A stretch of DNA of 64,000 nt. It comes from Papaver somniferum. Lineage: Eukaryota; Streptophyta; Magnoliopsida; Ranunculales; Papaveraceae. The stretch's first letter is position 1. The number at the start of each line of letters is the position of its first letter. The notes beneath the pieces are model-generated. The model saw nothing but the letters and a program-made list of their open reading frames with translations. It was not told where the DNA came from and ran no database searches. Shown here piece after piece: positions 24,049 through 35,700 of this stretch. The stretch is taken from contig NC_039365.1 in NCBI RefSeq assembly GCF_003573695.1, positions 133,325,466 to 133,389,465 of the forward strand, read 5' to 3'. The translations under genes were made by a program, and so were the position numbers.

Positions 24049-24752
24049 AGTACACAAGTCATACATGTATGTAACCAGAAGTTACACATGTTATATACAT
24101 GTGTAACTCTAGAATACACTAGTCGGATGCAAGTGTAAATTTCGGTTACACAAGTTATATGCATGTGCAACTTTCAGTTACAGATTTCATATGCATGTGT
24201 AAAGTCTAATTACACATCTCTCTCCATAGTTTTTTTTTCTTTTTCTGATTACTTTAAGTTGGTTACATGACATATGATGTATAAATTCTGTTTTTTTTTT
24301 CTCATCCCAACCTAATCCCGCGGGTGTTTATTTTCTTGCAGATATCCAAGCATTTTGGAATCGAGGAAGACAAGAAGGGAAGAGAATATTTCTATTATAG
24401 GATATTGTGGCTTATTTCTAAGATATAGTGGCTTATTTCGAGGATTTCGTTTTACATATCTAGTGTTTTGACTCGTTTATTGTGTATAACAAGCAATTAT
24501 TATAATTGATAAGCAAACAAATTATTGTGAATGAATATTAAAGTAATACATGTATTTTCTATATGTATAGTTTTGATGTATAACTAATGAATAGATGCAC
24601 ATGCCATACGCATGTGTAACTTCTGCGACACATTTTTAACTACTGAGTACACATCTATATACAAGTGTAACTTTGCATTACACAGGTCATATAAATGTGT
24701 AACTTCTGGATACACATACCTTAGGCATGTGTAACTTTTGTGTACACATCCA
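24049..24752. repeat. Array of TTACACATG/CATGTGTAA inverted words
   Basis: Two blocks (about 24049-24226 and 24595-24752) contain units in which ttacaca(t)g and ca(t)gtgtaa face each other across 8-12 bases. The unit length is about 36-40 bp and there are about four units per block. The blocks are separated by about 370 bp of unrelated sequence. Each unit could form a short hairpin. Confidence 0.7.
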
Positions 24753-24754
24753 TA

Positions 24755-24910
24755 TGATGGTGGTGGTCAGCGGTGGTGGGTGGCGGCGATAGTTGTCAGT
24801 GGCGGTAGGCGGTGGCGGTGGTCGGAGGTGGTGGTGGTCGGGGCTGGTTGGCGATGGCGATGGTGGTCGGAGGTGGTTGGCGGTGGTTGTGGTGGTCGGA
24901 GGTGGTTATA
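24755..24910. repeat. G-rich GGCGGTGGTGG minisatellite
   Basis: Purine-rich degenerate repetition of ggtggtcgg / ggcggtgg words on the plus strand. It creates a glycine/valine/tryptophan-rich open frame that I regard as an artefact. Many GG runs make G-quadruplex formation possible. Confidence 0.7.
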
Positions 24911-25439
24911 ACATCATCACAATGTATTTCGATAATTTTGGGCTTAAATTTAAATTTTATTCAATTATGGGCTTGACAATATGCATAAGGGTATCAACGT
25001 CTTTTAATATTTCGGGACCTAGATTTAAATTTCTTTTAATTAAGGGCTTGATATTATGGGTAACTCATGAGTCGAGCCTTGGCCTAATTTTGAAGAATTA
25101 ATTGGGAGATATGTTTTTCTAATCGGGAGATATTCTAATTGTAGCTGCCGACATGTTTTTTTAAGTAACTTGTTATAGAGGCGGATGATTCCATTGGAGG
25201 GGCTGAACCATGATAATAATGTATACCGAATTGGTTAGGGGGTGTCCTAGTGTCATGTCAAAGGTCTAGATTACCCTTCCATTTTTATAAGAATTAAATT
25301 ATCCTCATATCCAATGAAACCTAATCATAAAAAAATAAAAATAAATTAAATAAAAACGAAATCGAAATCAATTTTTCTTTGATAATCATCATCAAATACA
25401 TTTAAACCTTAAAAAAAAAAATCCAAAAAAAAAAGTTGG

Positions 25440-25930
25440 TTATTCTTAATTAACCAATCGTAACTATGATTTCTGAAAGTGTTACGATTAGTTATTGAAG
25501 AACTACCAACCGTAAATCCTAAAAAACTATTTGAAACATCCAATTACGGTTCATTTTGTAACCGTAAAAATACGGTTAGTTTCGATTTTAACATTACCAA
25601 CCGTAAAAATTACTGAATGAAGATGAGTTAGGTTTTTGAATTTGATTACGGTTGGCTTTGGCTTGAATGTTATCAATCGTAGATAGTTACGGTTGGATAC
25701 TAGCCACCGAAAAACGAACCGTAACCTATTTACGGTTCGTCTCACAAGAGAACAATCCAACCGTAACTGGTTTATGATTTAGTTTTCCCAATTTAAACCA
25801 ATTACGGTTGGATGTTCATCAGATACTAATCGTAAATGGCACATACGGTTGGCTTTTATGGTTAGTTTCAACCGTAAATGGCTCATACGGTTGGCCTTTT
25901 TTGTTAATTTCAACCGTAAATTGCTCTGAA
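25440..25930. repeat. Array of AACCGTAA / TTACGGTT inverted words
   Basis: About 15 intact copies of accgta or tacggt, alternating in orientation at 12-60 bp spacing, plus degenerate copies (aatcgtaa, ttacgatt). Examples are at about 25508, 25542, 25559, 25571, 25601, 25645, 25694, 25716, 25731, 25760, 25803, 25850, 25870, 25887 and 25909. The intervening sequence is mostly not conserved, apart from one unit (ggcacat / ggctcat) duplicated at 25835-25925. No coding potential. Confidence 0.8.
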
Positions 25931-26160
25931 ATGGACATTGGAGTTAAGAGATCAACCATAGTAGGATCTCCATCGCGGGGTATCTGTAAAATATGGTTTC
26001 TCTATCATATAGAGATTCACCCACCTCCAATTTGCCACTGAAATCATTCATTTTGTTTGAGTAAATCAAAATCTAGGTTTTTGAAATAAATCTTTTAAAA
26101 AAAATATCTCTATTTTATCTCTCCAAACCTAACTCTTAATCTGATTTAATTTTTCATTAA

Positions 26161-26581
26161 TGGTGTGTTTGTTTGCAGAATTCACCGTTTCCAGGAATTT
26201 ATAATCCCATAGGATTATAAATTTTGGGATTCATGCAAATTTTTCGTGTGTTTGGTAACTCAATTAAGTTTCCAAGGATTTATAGAGTTTTCTTGTATTA
26301 AAATCTTTGTATCGTTTGGCATTACTCTCAAATCTTAAAATTTCATATATATGAGATTTAGAGTTAAAAAAAGTGGGTCCACAAATCCCTTGATAAGTTT
26401 CCCAGCAAACCTTAGAGAGGAGGGGTCAGACTCCATATGGAGGATTTGTTGGAAAATTGAATCACGTAGGAAACGTGATTACAAGGATTCAGGCAACCAA
26501 ACATACAAAGGGAAACATAATTCTACAAAATCCCCTGAACCCATAAATTCCACCTTTAAAATTCTACATCCAAACCCACCA
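26161..26581. mobile_element. Tourist-like (PIF/Harbinger) MITE, 421 bp
   Basis: The left end tggtgtgtttgtttgcagaa and the reverse complement of the right end (tggtgggtttggatgtagaa) form imperfect terminal inverted repeats. The trinucleotide TAA flanks both ends (26158-26160 and 26582-26584), as expected for PIF/Harbinger insertions. The interior has further inverted segments and no transposase, so it is non-autonomous. Confidence 0.75.
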
Positions 26582-26920
26582 TAAGTATAAAAAAAAGTTC
26601 ATTAACCTAATGATTTGCTAATTAAATTAACAACACTAACTAAATAAGGGCCTTTTAGCCGTTATGAAAATTATATAGATAAGGGGTTTTTGAAATTACT
26701 AACTAGTGACCCATTTTGTCCTATTATATCAGCCCCTCTAATGATTTTATCAGCCCCTATAATAGGTTACCTTTTTAATTGAAATCGGCATGGTCATGGA
26801 TTGTCGGGGTCGAAAAAGAGAAAATTAGGCGCATGCCCAAAAAAATAATATTCTCAATGTCAGGCCCACAATTAATTTTAGTTCCGTGACACCCATAATT
26901 ATATGAAATTATTAAAAGTG

Positions 26921-27696
26921 TCTGCATTACGGATTATGCATCCGCATGACGGGTTATGCATCAGGGGTATAATTGGCAAAGCAACTTGGATATAACATAT
27001 CTAAAAATACGCGCCTTGGAATTTTATATCGTTGAAAATGTTTTTAAGAGAGCTACGTAAGAGTACAAACAAGAATATCAAATTTTTGTTTTTCACGAAA
27101 AAATCGGAGGTGATCATCATTTTAGGCAAAATTTTCGAAAACTTGATACATAACCATTATGCAGCCACCAAAACAGATGCATAACACATTCTGCAGACGC
27201 ATAACGAATTATGCAACCAATTTCTCCACTGCATAACAAATTATGCATTTGGATAACAAAGTTATGCATCTATAACAAGTTATGTAACCAATTATGCGTA
27301 CATGAAAAAAATTGATGCATAGCAGTGTGCATCCATATTTACGGATGCATATCAGGTTATGCATCTATTTTCTCGATGCATAAAAGATTGTGCAACAATT
27401 TTCTCGACGCATAATGCATTATGCAGTCATATTTTCGGATGCATAACAGGTTATGCATCCATTTTCACGACTGCATAACATGTTATGTAGATATTATTGT
27501 AGGTGCATGACAAGTTATGCAACCTTATTTTTTGTTGGTTTCAATACTAAGAAAAAAGTAGTTGCATAACGTATTATGCAACCGTTTTCTGGACTGCATG
27601 ACAAGTTATGCAAAAAAAAAAAAAACTGCAGAACGTGTTATGCAACCAATTTCGAGTTATGTAACAAATTTTGTAGATGCATAACAGGTTATGCAT
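26921..27696. repeat. Array of TGCATAAC..GTTATGCA palindromes
   Basis: About 17 units of the near-palindrome TGCATAAC-(2 nt)-GTTATGCA, many with one or two changes. They occur at about 26931-26965 and then densely from about 27147 to 27696. Unit spacing is 30-65 bp. The spacers are similar to one another ('aaccaattttctcgac' and variants) in the middle of the array. The two central bases vary most, while both arms are kept. There is no coding potential, and the spacers are too alike and irregular for a CRISPR array. Confidence 0.85.
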
Positions 27697-29537
27697 CACT
27701 ATTCACACCTTCATTTTCTTTTAAATGCACGTCACACGCACACCAAACCTATTTGCACTTCCATATCCTTTGCCTTGCCACTGCAGCATCCTTTTAGATC
27801 CATTTTCTTTTAAATGCATAACCCGTTGAAACCAACATCAATACCACCATTCTTAACTCACTTCATAACGCGATTATAGTGTAAGCTTACCGCAAAAAAA
27901 TCATATCAAATATAGATAAAATAGATAAATTATGCTAGAGGTCGATAACAGATATCATGATACGCTCAAATCCTAAGTTTTTTTTGATACAGAAAATCCT
28001 AAGTTTATAACCAAACCCCTAATTAACCATGTGCGACTCCTACGGACATTCGAAATAGCACCCAGGAATTTAAAACCCAAAAATTGACACCACACAAAGC
28101 CGGTTTCCAAGTATCGTCTACGTGGTTGCTAAATTTTGCTTCCCAAAATGCTATTAGTGCAACATTATCCTATACATTGAATGATCAAAATACAATAACA
28201 CAGGGAGTAAGAATCTGTAAAGGATCGAAGCATCAAATAACTGACTAAGAGACCCCAAAAAATAAAGAGACCACCCTATCTCTGTGTACACACTGTGTTA
28301 TACCTGAATATATACATACTTGCATTAGTCAAGCTTAATACCAAGCTAGACATATGTAAACATTATTTGCAGGTGTTCTTTAGTTCCATAATTTGCAGGT
28401 GTCCTTACCAACTCATCAAAACCCAATTCTTATATGAACTCCAATTTATTCTCATAATACAAACGTCTTCTTCTAAATCTTCTTAAGCAACAACTTCCTG
28501 TAACAAATTCAAGTAAAAATCACCATCTTTGCTGATTGTCGATTTCAGTACCCCTCCCAAATCTCTAATTTCTTCCTTAATCTTCGTCAACAGTTCACTA
28601 CCATCTCAAAATTCAATTTCAAATCGAAACTAGGCAATCCAAAAATCACCATATTTGCTGATTGTCGATTTCAGATTCGCTGTTGTTAATTTCCATCTTC
28701 ATTCCCCTAAACATTAACCCATTTCACAATTGATTAATGGCACTTCCATTGATTTGAATCCAACCTAGAAATCCCCAATTACAGCACAAACCCATATTTG
28801 TTGTTAATGGATGCAAGATCGAAACAAACAAGGTTAGTAGATTAATGAGGGGTTATTAATTGAATCAGATAAATAAAAGAGAAGCAAGGAAAACTCTCAG
28901 AATAAAATTATAGGGTTTCTACATATTTACTTTTTGTGCTATCCCTCTTCGTCGTCTTTCTTATCCGACATTATTAGAGGTGGACAATAGAGTGATAGTT
29001 GTAGTTTCTTGGTTAAAAGGGAAAAATCAGATTTAAGCTTACTGGCATGGAGAAGAAAATGAAAAACAGAATTTCAGAAACTATGGGTGTTGGAGTAATT
29101 TTTTCCCAAAAATTTAGTGCGCGCGTGAAATTTTACGCCCATAAGTTTCACATTGGAGAAAAATGTAAAATTGGGTGTGGCTGTAGTTTTCACATTGAAA
29201 AACCATGCCGACAGTAAAATATCCCGATTAGAAAAAGTATTCCCCAATCAATTGTTCCTAATTTTCGCCTAAGTGGAAAATTGGGGCGCAAACTTTTATT
29301 TACTATCCAGCCCATTTCGTAACGTCATGCTCTAGTAACAGACGAAGAGTAAAGATTCTCACATCGGAGTCCTCTTCCTTACATAGTCAACAAATAAATA
29401 AATTTTTAGATAATAGAAAGAGCTGCTAAAACCTCAGAAACTTCGTGCTCAACGTCACCCACTGAAGAAGAAGAAGAAGAAGTATTTCTTCTATACATAA
29501 CCGTGGGGAGAAAGAAACCTGCAATACATCTTACTCT
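27697..29537. other. Intergenic region upstream of GlnRS gene
   Basis: No supported gene. It contains a GAA/AGA run at about 29463-29482 and ends in the promoter of the glutaminyl-tRNA synthetase gene. Confidence 0.4.
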
Positions 29538-29547
29538 TATAAATAAA
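29538..29547 (+). promoter_or_regulatory. Probable TATA box of GlnRS gene
   Basis: TATAAATAAA lies about 190 bp before the start codon. A pyrimidine-rich run (tttctctctctctctc, about 29597-29612) follows about 50 bp later, as is common in plant 5' leaders. Transcription probably starts near 29570-29580. This is inferred from position only. Confidence 0.5.
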
Positions 29548-29738
29548 GATAACTAGGTATTGTCATTGTTTTCCAAAATCAATCCCCAGTTTATTTCTCT
29601 CTCTCTCTCGGAATTTAGGGTTTTTCATCTATCTCAAAACCTCGTTTTCTTATTCATGCAGTTTATACCCAACTTTCAGATTTCATAATTATCATAGATT
29701 TTTTCACTTGTTTTTTTTTTCAGACTTTACATACAATA

Positions 29739-32700
29739 ATGGGTAAAGACGAGAACCGTGAGGAAACTGTAGATCTGTTTTTGAGAATAGGATTGGATGA
29801 AAAAACTGCGAACAACACTGTTGCTAATAACAAGGTTACAACGAACCTAAAAGCGGTTATCCACGAGGTATCAATTCGATCGATTTCTGGTTATATTTCC
29901 TTCTATAGCATTATTAATCAAATGACATTTTTTTATTATTTTCTTGCAGGCAGGAGTGACTGATGATGGATGTAGCAAAGCCGTTGGAAATCTTTTGTAT
30001 ACGGTATATCTACGAGAATTTTACTTTTTAGTTAAACCCTAGCTAAGGGTTTTGTTAATTTGCCTGATATTGATTTTTGATGCGAGATAGGTTGCTACTA
30101 AATTCCCTGCTAATGCACTTGTACATCGACCTACTCTGCTTGAATACATAGTATCACTAAAGGTACATAGTTATTATGACATTTCTAATTCAATAGGTTT
30201 TTGGTGTAATTGTGGACTCTTATGAAACTTTGTTGTTGCATAGATTAAATCCCCTGCTCAGTTAGAGGCAGCTCATACATTTCTTGGACGCCTGGGTTCG
30301 GAGAATCTTCAGCTGAATGAATTTGAAGAGGCTTGTGGTGTAGGTAAGTTTTCAAGTACAAGAAGTTACGAGCATATAGAACTTATATTTGTAAAAAGGA
30401 TTTGACACTCATACAAATCATAGCTCATAAACTGACCAAAAATGAAAAGAGATATCATCATCAGGTTTTAATTTTAAAATGTGCCGCTTGTTATCAGCGA
30501 GTGCATTGGGAAGATGTTTCACCCACCCTATAATTCACCTGTCTATCTCCTAGTTTTGTTTGTATTCTTCGTAGTATCATTGTAGTGGTTCTCTCTTCTC
30601 CTGTAAGCAGGAGTAGAAGTTTCGTTAGAGGAAATTGAACACACTGCCTCCATGGTTTTGGAAGAGAAAAGAGATATGATCTTGGAGATGCGCTACCGTA
30701 CAAATGGTTGGTTATTTTTGTCTTTAAAGTTCTTCCTCATGCTTACTTTTTATTTTCTTTGTCATGTCGTGTTTATGGCAAGACTGTTTGCGTGATTCAT
30801 ATATCATTGAAAGGCAACATTTCATTGGTTAGGATCTTCGAGCTTAGGAAATTTGGAAATAACTCATCTAGATTGTCCATCTACTTAGGCCATCTTAAAA
30901 GTTCATCACAATCTTCACAATGAGATGCTCACTTTAAAAATATGCTTTATTTTGTAGTTGGTGAACTACTTGGCCAAATTCGAGCTACGCACCCATGGGC
31001 TGATGCAAAGATTGTGAAGGTGATTATCTAAAGCAGATAGTTTGTAGTGCTGTCTAGTAGGTGTGGATTGCTTCTTATTTATCTTCCAGTCTAAGCTATT
31101 TTGTTTACTGCTAATCTTAACAGGAAGTAATTGACAAGAGACTATATGGATTGCTGGGAGAGAGGACTGCTGCAGATAATGAAAAACCTGTAAAGAAGAA
31201 AAAGGAAAAACTTCCTAAAGAGGATGTAAGGGTTTACTCTCTCTCTGTATGTACGTATGTATATGATATGTTCTTGATCACTTAGGAGTACGCAGTTGGT
31301 ACATTTAGTCTTCAATTATATGTGTACTAGTGCATACTGTGTTACTAATTAACAGAAAAAGGGGTTTGCTTGCGTGTATTGACTCATTTTACAATTTTTT
31401 TAGGTTAAAGTGATGGCTGTGCAGACTCCTTCAGTACCACCAACTGAAGAAGAACTCAATCCCTTCACTATATTCCCTGGGCCAGAGGAAAATATAAAGG
31501 TATTTGATGCTATGATTTTTTTTCCAGCTTATTTTATTGCCTTCAACTGGGCTTATGTTCCAGATGCACTAATTTGCTTGTTTTGTTAGTGGACTAGCCT
31601 GTAATATGTACATATTATGCTATATTTTCCTACTATCGTATGTTACGCTTTGTTGTTTGGTACTGTTGAGCGGGTTTTTATAAACACCTATAGCAGTGAG
31701 TCCCGTATTATTGGAGCTGTCTATGTTACCTTTCTGCTTTTTAAGCACTTCGATAATGCTTTCTTTGTAACTGCTGGAGAAGACTAGGGTAGGGTACCAT
31801 TTGGTGAACCCCCATTTTTTTTTTGGTATAAATGAATCAATGGTTACCAGAAGAGGTGCATCTATTTTCCACTGAAACACTGAGTGGTGTTGTAATGTAC
31901 TACCCCCTTTATATATTCTCCTAACTTGTTATGCTTCAGAATGCATTTGATCCATATAAAGCTTGAGCTCATATTTGCTTAGAGCGAAGTATTACATTTT
32001 CTTTGAAAAACTGCAAAAAGGTTTATTTTTTGCAGCTATAATTACATTTGGTGAAATTTGAGTAAGCCTTACCATGCATTCGTACATGACAACAGGTGCA
32101 TACAGAAATATTCTTTAGCGATCGCCCTGTATTAAGAGTCTCCAATACAAAGGAGATACTTAAAAAGCATTTAGAAGAGACCGGTGGTAGAGTCTTCACC
32201 CGCTTCCCTCCTGAACCAAATGGGTATCTACATATTGGTCACGCTAAGGTAAACGTGTTTTCCACTAGAAGAAGCAAAATCCAAATTGCTATGCGGAAGC
32301 TCTAATATTGCTGCACAATTACAGGCTATGTTTGTTAGTTTTGGTCTAGCGAAAGAGAGGGGTGGATGTTGCTACCTCAGGTAAGCATTGTTGATTTCCC
32401 ATCCATTGTCCTTGCATTTTCTTTGCTAAACTTCCTTTTTGTATCAATTTGAAGTATACCATCCAAGTAAAGACAAAAAGTGTTACCCACAGCTAGATCA
32501 AAATCATAAACTTCTTTTGTTTGAATCTTGTCTGTTACTCCATGGTCCTCTGATATATTTCTATTCTTAAATTCTGTTAACTAAATGATGCTAGAAAGCT
32601 ATTGCGAAAGGACTGCGGAAAATCTTGGCATAATTGACCTTAGGAAAGATTTTAATGGACGAGTCAAGAACCTAGTGTGATGCTTACCCGGAGGATTTTA

Positions 32701-35700
32701 TTATGTCCCATGGCTGCCTGTGCAGTTTCTTGCTCCGCACATGGTCTTGGCTCTTCAATCTTCACCCCTTTTCTTGCTCGAGATACCACTTAACCACTCT
32801 ACCCAACCTTTTAATGCATTGAAAACTTAGAAAGTGACAGAAAGAATCTAGAAACGTCCTTTTATATTAGCTTTAAAGAGAATTTTGCAATTTGTTTTAT
32901 TTTGTATTCATGAATGGTTTGGTCTCTCTTTTTTCTAGTAATTATTTAGACTTGCTTGGTCGAAGCTTGTATGATGCAGTGATAGTAAATTCTAGAGGCC
33001 AGAGTGCTTTTAGCAATTAGGCAGATCAGAATAGTTATAGAAGTGCCTAAGAATACTTTCTTTAAGGTAGTTAACGGACATATTCTTCCATGTCATTGAC
33101 TAAAAAATAATTTGTTTACTAGTTCAAAAATACATTAACAAACATCTGGCGGAAAACATCTGGCGGATCTGGCTAATTCATATCAATAACTGCAGGCAGT
33201 TAACAATTGACTCTGTATACGTGAATAACGTTATTATTACATCCATATAAAACATATCTTATTTCTGAACTGTAACATTTTATATTTTCGTAGGTATGAT
33301 GATACAAACCCCGATGCTGAAAAGAAAGAATACATTGATCATATTCAAGAAATTGTGCGATGGATGGGGTGGGAACCTTTCAAGGTATGTTTTTTCCCCC
33401 TCTGTAATCTCTCTCTCTCTCTGTGTTTTTTTTTCTTCGAGATACTGATAGATTTCTGACCCTATGCCTTTACTAACTTTTTGGCAGTTTGTCGGAGTGA
33501 ATCTTAACTGATATAGTGATTCTAACATGTATTTTGAAACTTATTATCAACAACAATCATTCGGCATTTAGTGCTCTGTGGGAAACAACTAATTTTAGTT
33601 TATTTTGGCAGATCACGCACACCAGTGACTATTTTGAAGAACTCTATAAGTTGGCTGTAGAACTGATCAAGAAGGGTCATGCATACGTTGATCACCAGGT
33701 TGGTTTCTTATTATTATCTGCTGACATCTTCATTTTGTTATTAAATTAACTTTAACTAGCAACTCAATATTATTCAAGATTCCATACAGTTAATACCTAA
33801 AGAATTCCTGCATGTTTTCTCTTTGAACTACAAGTCGAAAGACGCTATGGTTTTTTTGTCTGCCTTGTTTTATTCTCCGATGTTCACTGATGTACTTTAT
33901 CTGATTGAGAAATGTCTGAGGCTGTTAATGACTATCTTTTCTTTCTGAGGCTAGAGTGCAGAAGAAATAAAAGTGTCTAGGGAACACAAAAGGAACAGTC
34001 CGTGGCGGGATAGGCCAATTGAAGAATCACTAGAGCTGTTCAATGACATGAAAATGGGTTTGATTGAAGAAAACAAAGCGACACTTAGAATGAAGCAAGA
34101 CATGCAGAGTGATAACTTTAATATGTATGATCTGATTGCTTATCGTATAAAGGTAAGTGATCCACCTCTATCTTTCTATTGTGTGTATCTTATGGTGTTG
34201 CTCATAATTCATTCTGGGTATCCTGTCTAGTTTACTCCTCACCCACATGCCGGAGACAAGTGGTGCATATATCCCAGTTATGACTATGCTCACTGCATTG
34301 TGGATTCTCTTGAAAATATCACTCATTCGGTATGTTTCTTCATGTAGCACTTTTTTCCCTTTAAGTTATGTGTGATAATTTTAAATAATTAGTCGTTACT
34401 GTTACAACTGGTTTGATTGTATCTTCCTTTAGAACATATTGTGTTCTTCATTTTGATATTAAGTTGTTCAGTTTTGATATCTAAAAGTGCGTATTTCATC
34501 AAAAGCATCAATTTTGATATTTGAGCACTCCTAATTCATTCCAAATTATGATCTCTGCCTAATGTATGAAACGGCAATCCCAAGGATTGAGCTCTTTTTT
34601 TTGAATAGGCAAACCGTAGCCTCATGGCGGTATTGTTGTGAAAGGCTTGAACAAGTGAATATACTTGCTCCACTCTTTAGTAGCAAGAAACAGGCAAACA
34701 GCGAGAGAAATTATGCTGAAATCAGATTTTGGAAACAGCTGGATGACTAAAATATAAAATTAAATAAAAATTAATCAATTATCCATTTGTTACATATCCA
34801 TGCCAGACACGTTATTCATCTTTAAGACCTTTAATAGACTCCCTGGATGACTAGACGAAAAATTTGTTGAACATGTGTTTTCATGTTGCAGCTGTGCACA
34901 CTTGAATTTGAGACTCGCCGCGCTTCATACTACTGGTTGTTGGATGCATTAAGCCTATACCAGCCCTATGTTTGGGAATATTCACGGTTGAACATCACTA
35001 ACACGGTGATGTCTAAGCGTAAGGTATGGCAATCTCTACGTATCTGGAGAACTCGAGTTTATCTTCGGGCATTACATGATCCCACATTTATTCTTTTTGC
35101 TATGTAGTTGAACAAGCTTGTGACTGATAAGTGGGTTGACGGGTGGGATGATCCTCGTCTAATGACACTAGCTGGTTTACGGCGACGAGGAGTTTCTGCA
35201 ACTGCAATTAATACTTTTATCAGAGGAATCGGAATCACTAGAAGGTTCGGTTATTCATTCTAATGCGTTACCAAAGAAAGTTGTGCACGCAAATGCATTG
35301 TGCAGTGATCTTTTTCTCAGATATGAGTGTCTACAAGTAAATCGGCATGTTTCTGCCGCATCAGATGCACATGCAGTTAGCAATTCCATTTTATCTGTGT
35401 GTGTATATCTATTTTAGTGAGTGCATATGCGTCTGCGTTTCACCAAAATCTTTCAGTAACTTTTACAATCTATTTGGGTTTGACTTTTTTCAGTGATAAT
35501 AGCACAATACGCTTGGACCGCCTTGAATACCACATAAGAGAAGACTTGAACAAAACAGCAGCCCGACAAATGGTTGTGCTGCATCCTCTGAAGGTATTAT
35601 TTGATTATTGAGAATTTCTAGGATTGTAAATCCATACACATTGCGTCACCGTTTGACCGACTAATTCAATGTTTGCAGGTTGTCATTACAAATTTAGATG

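Noticed and set aside
24793..25101. 102-codon glycine/valine-rich frame
   Set aside because: Its first half is the G-rich minisatellite and the rest is unrelated AT-rich sequence; no conserved domain.
26921..27696. CRISPR-like appearance of a repeated palindromic word with spacers
   Set aside because: Plant nuclear context, irregular spacing, spacers similar to each other and no cas genes.
29305..29340. Possible fourth Helitron end (cgtaacgtcatgctctagt)
   Set aside because: The hairpin is too degenerate and the orientation differs from the others; not enough to call.
31620..31880. Minus-strand frame within the GlnRS gene
   Set aside because: Lies in an intron of the opposite strand; no family motif.
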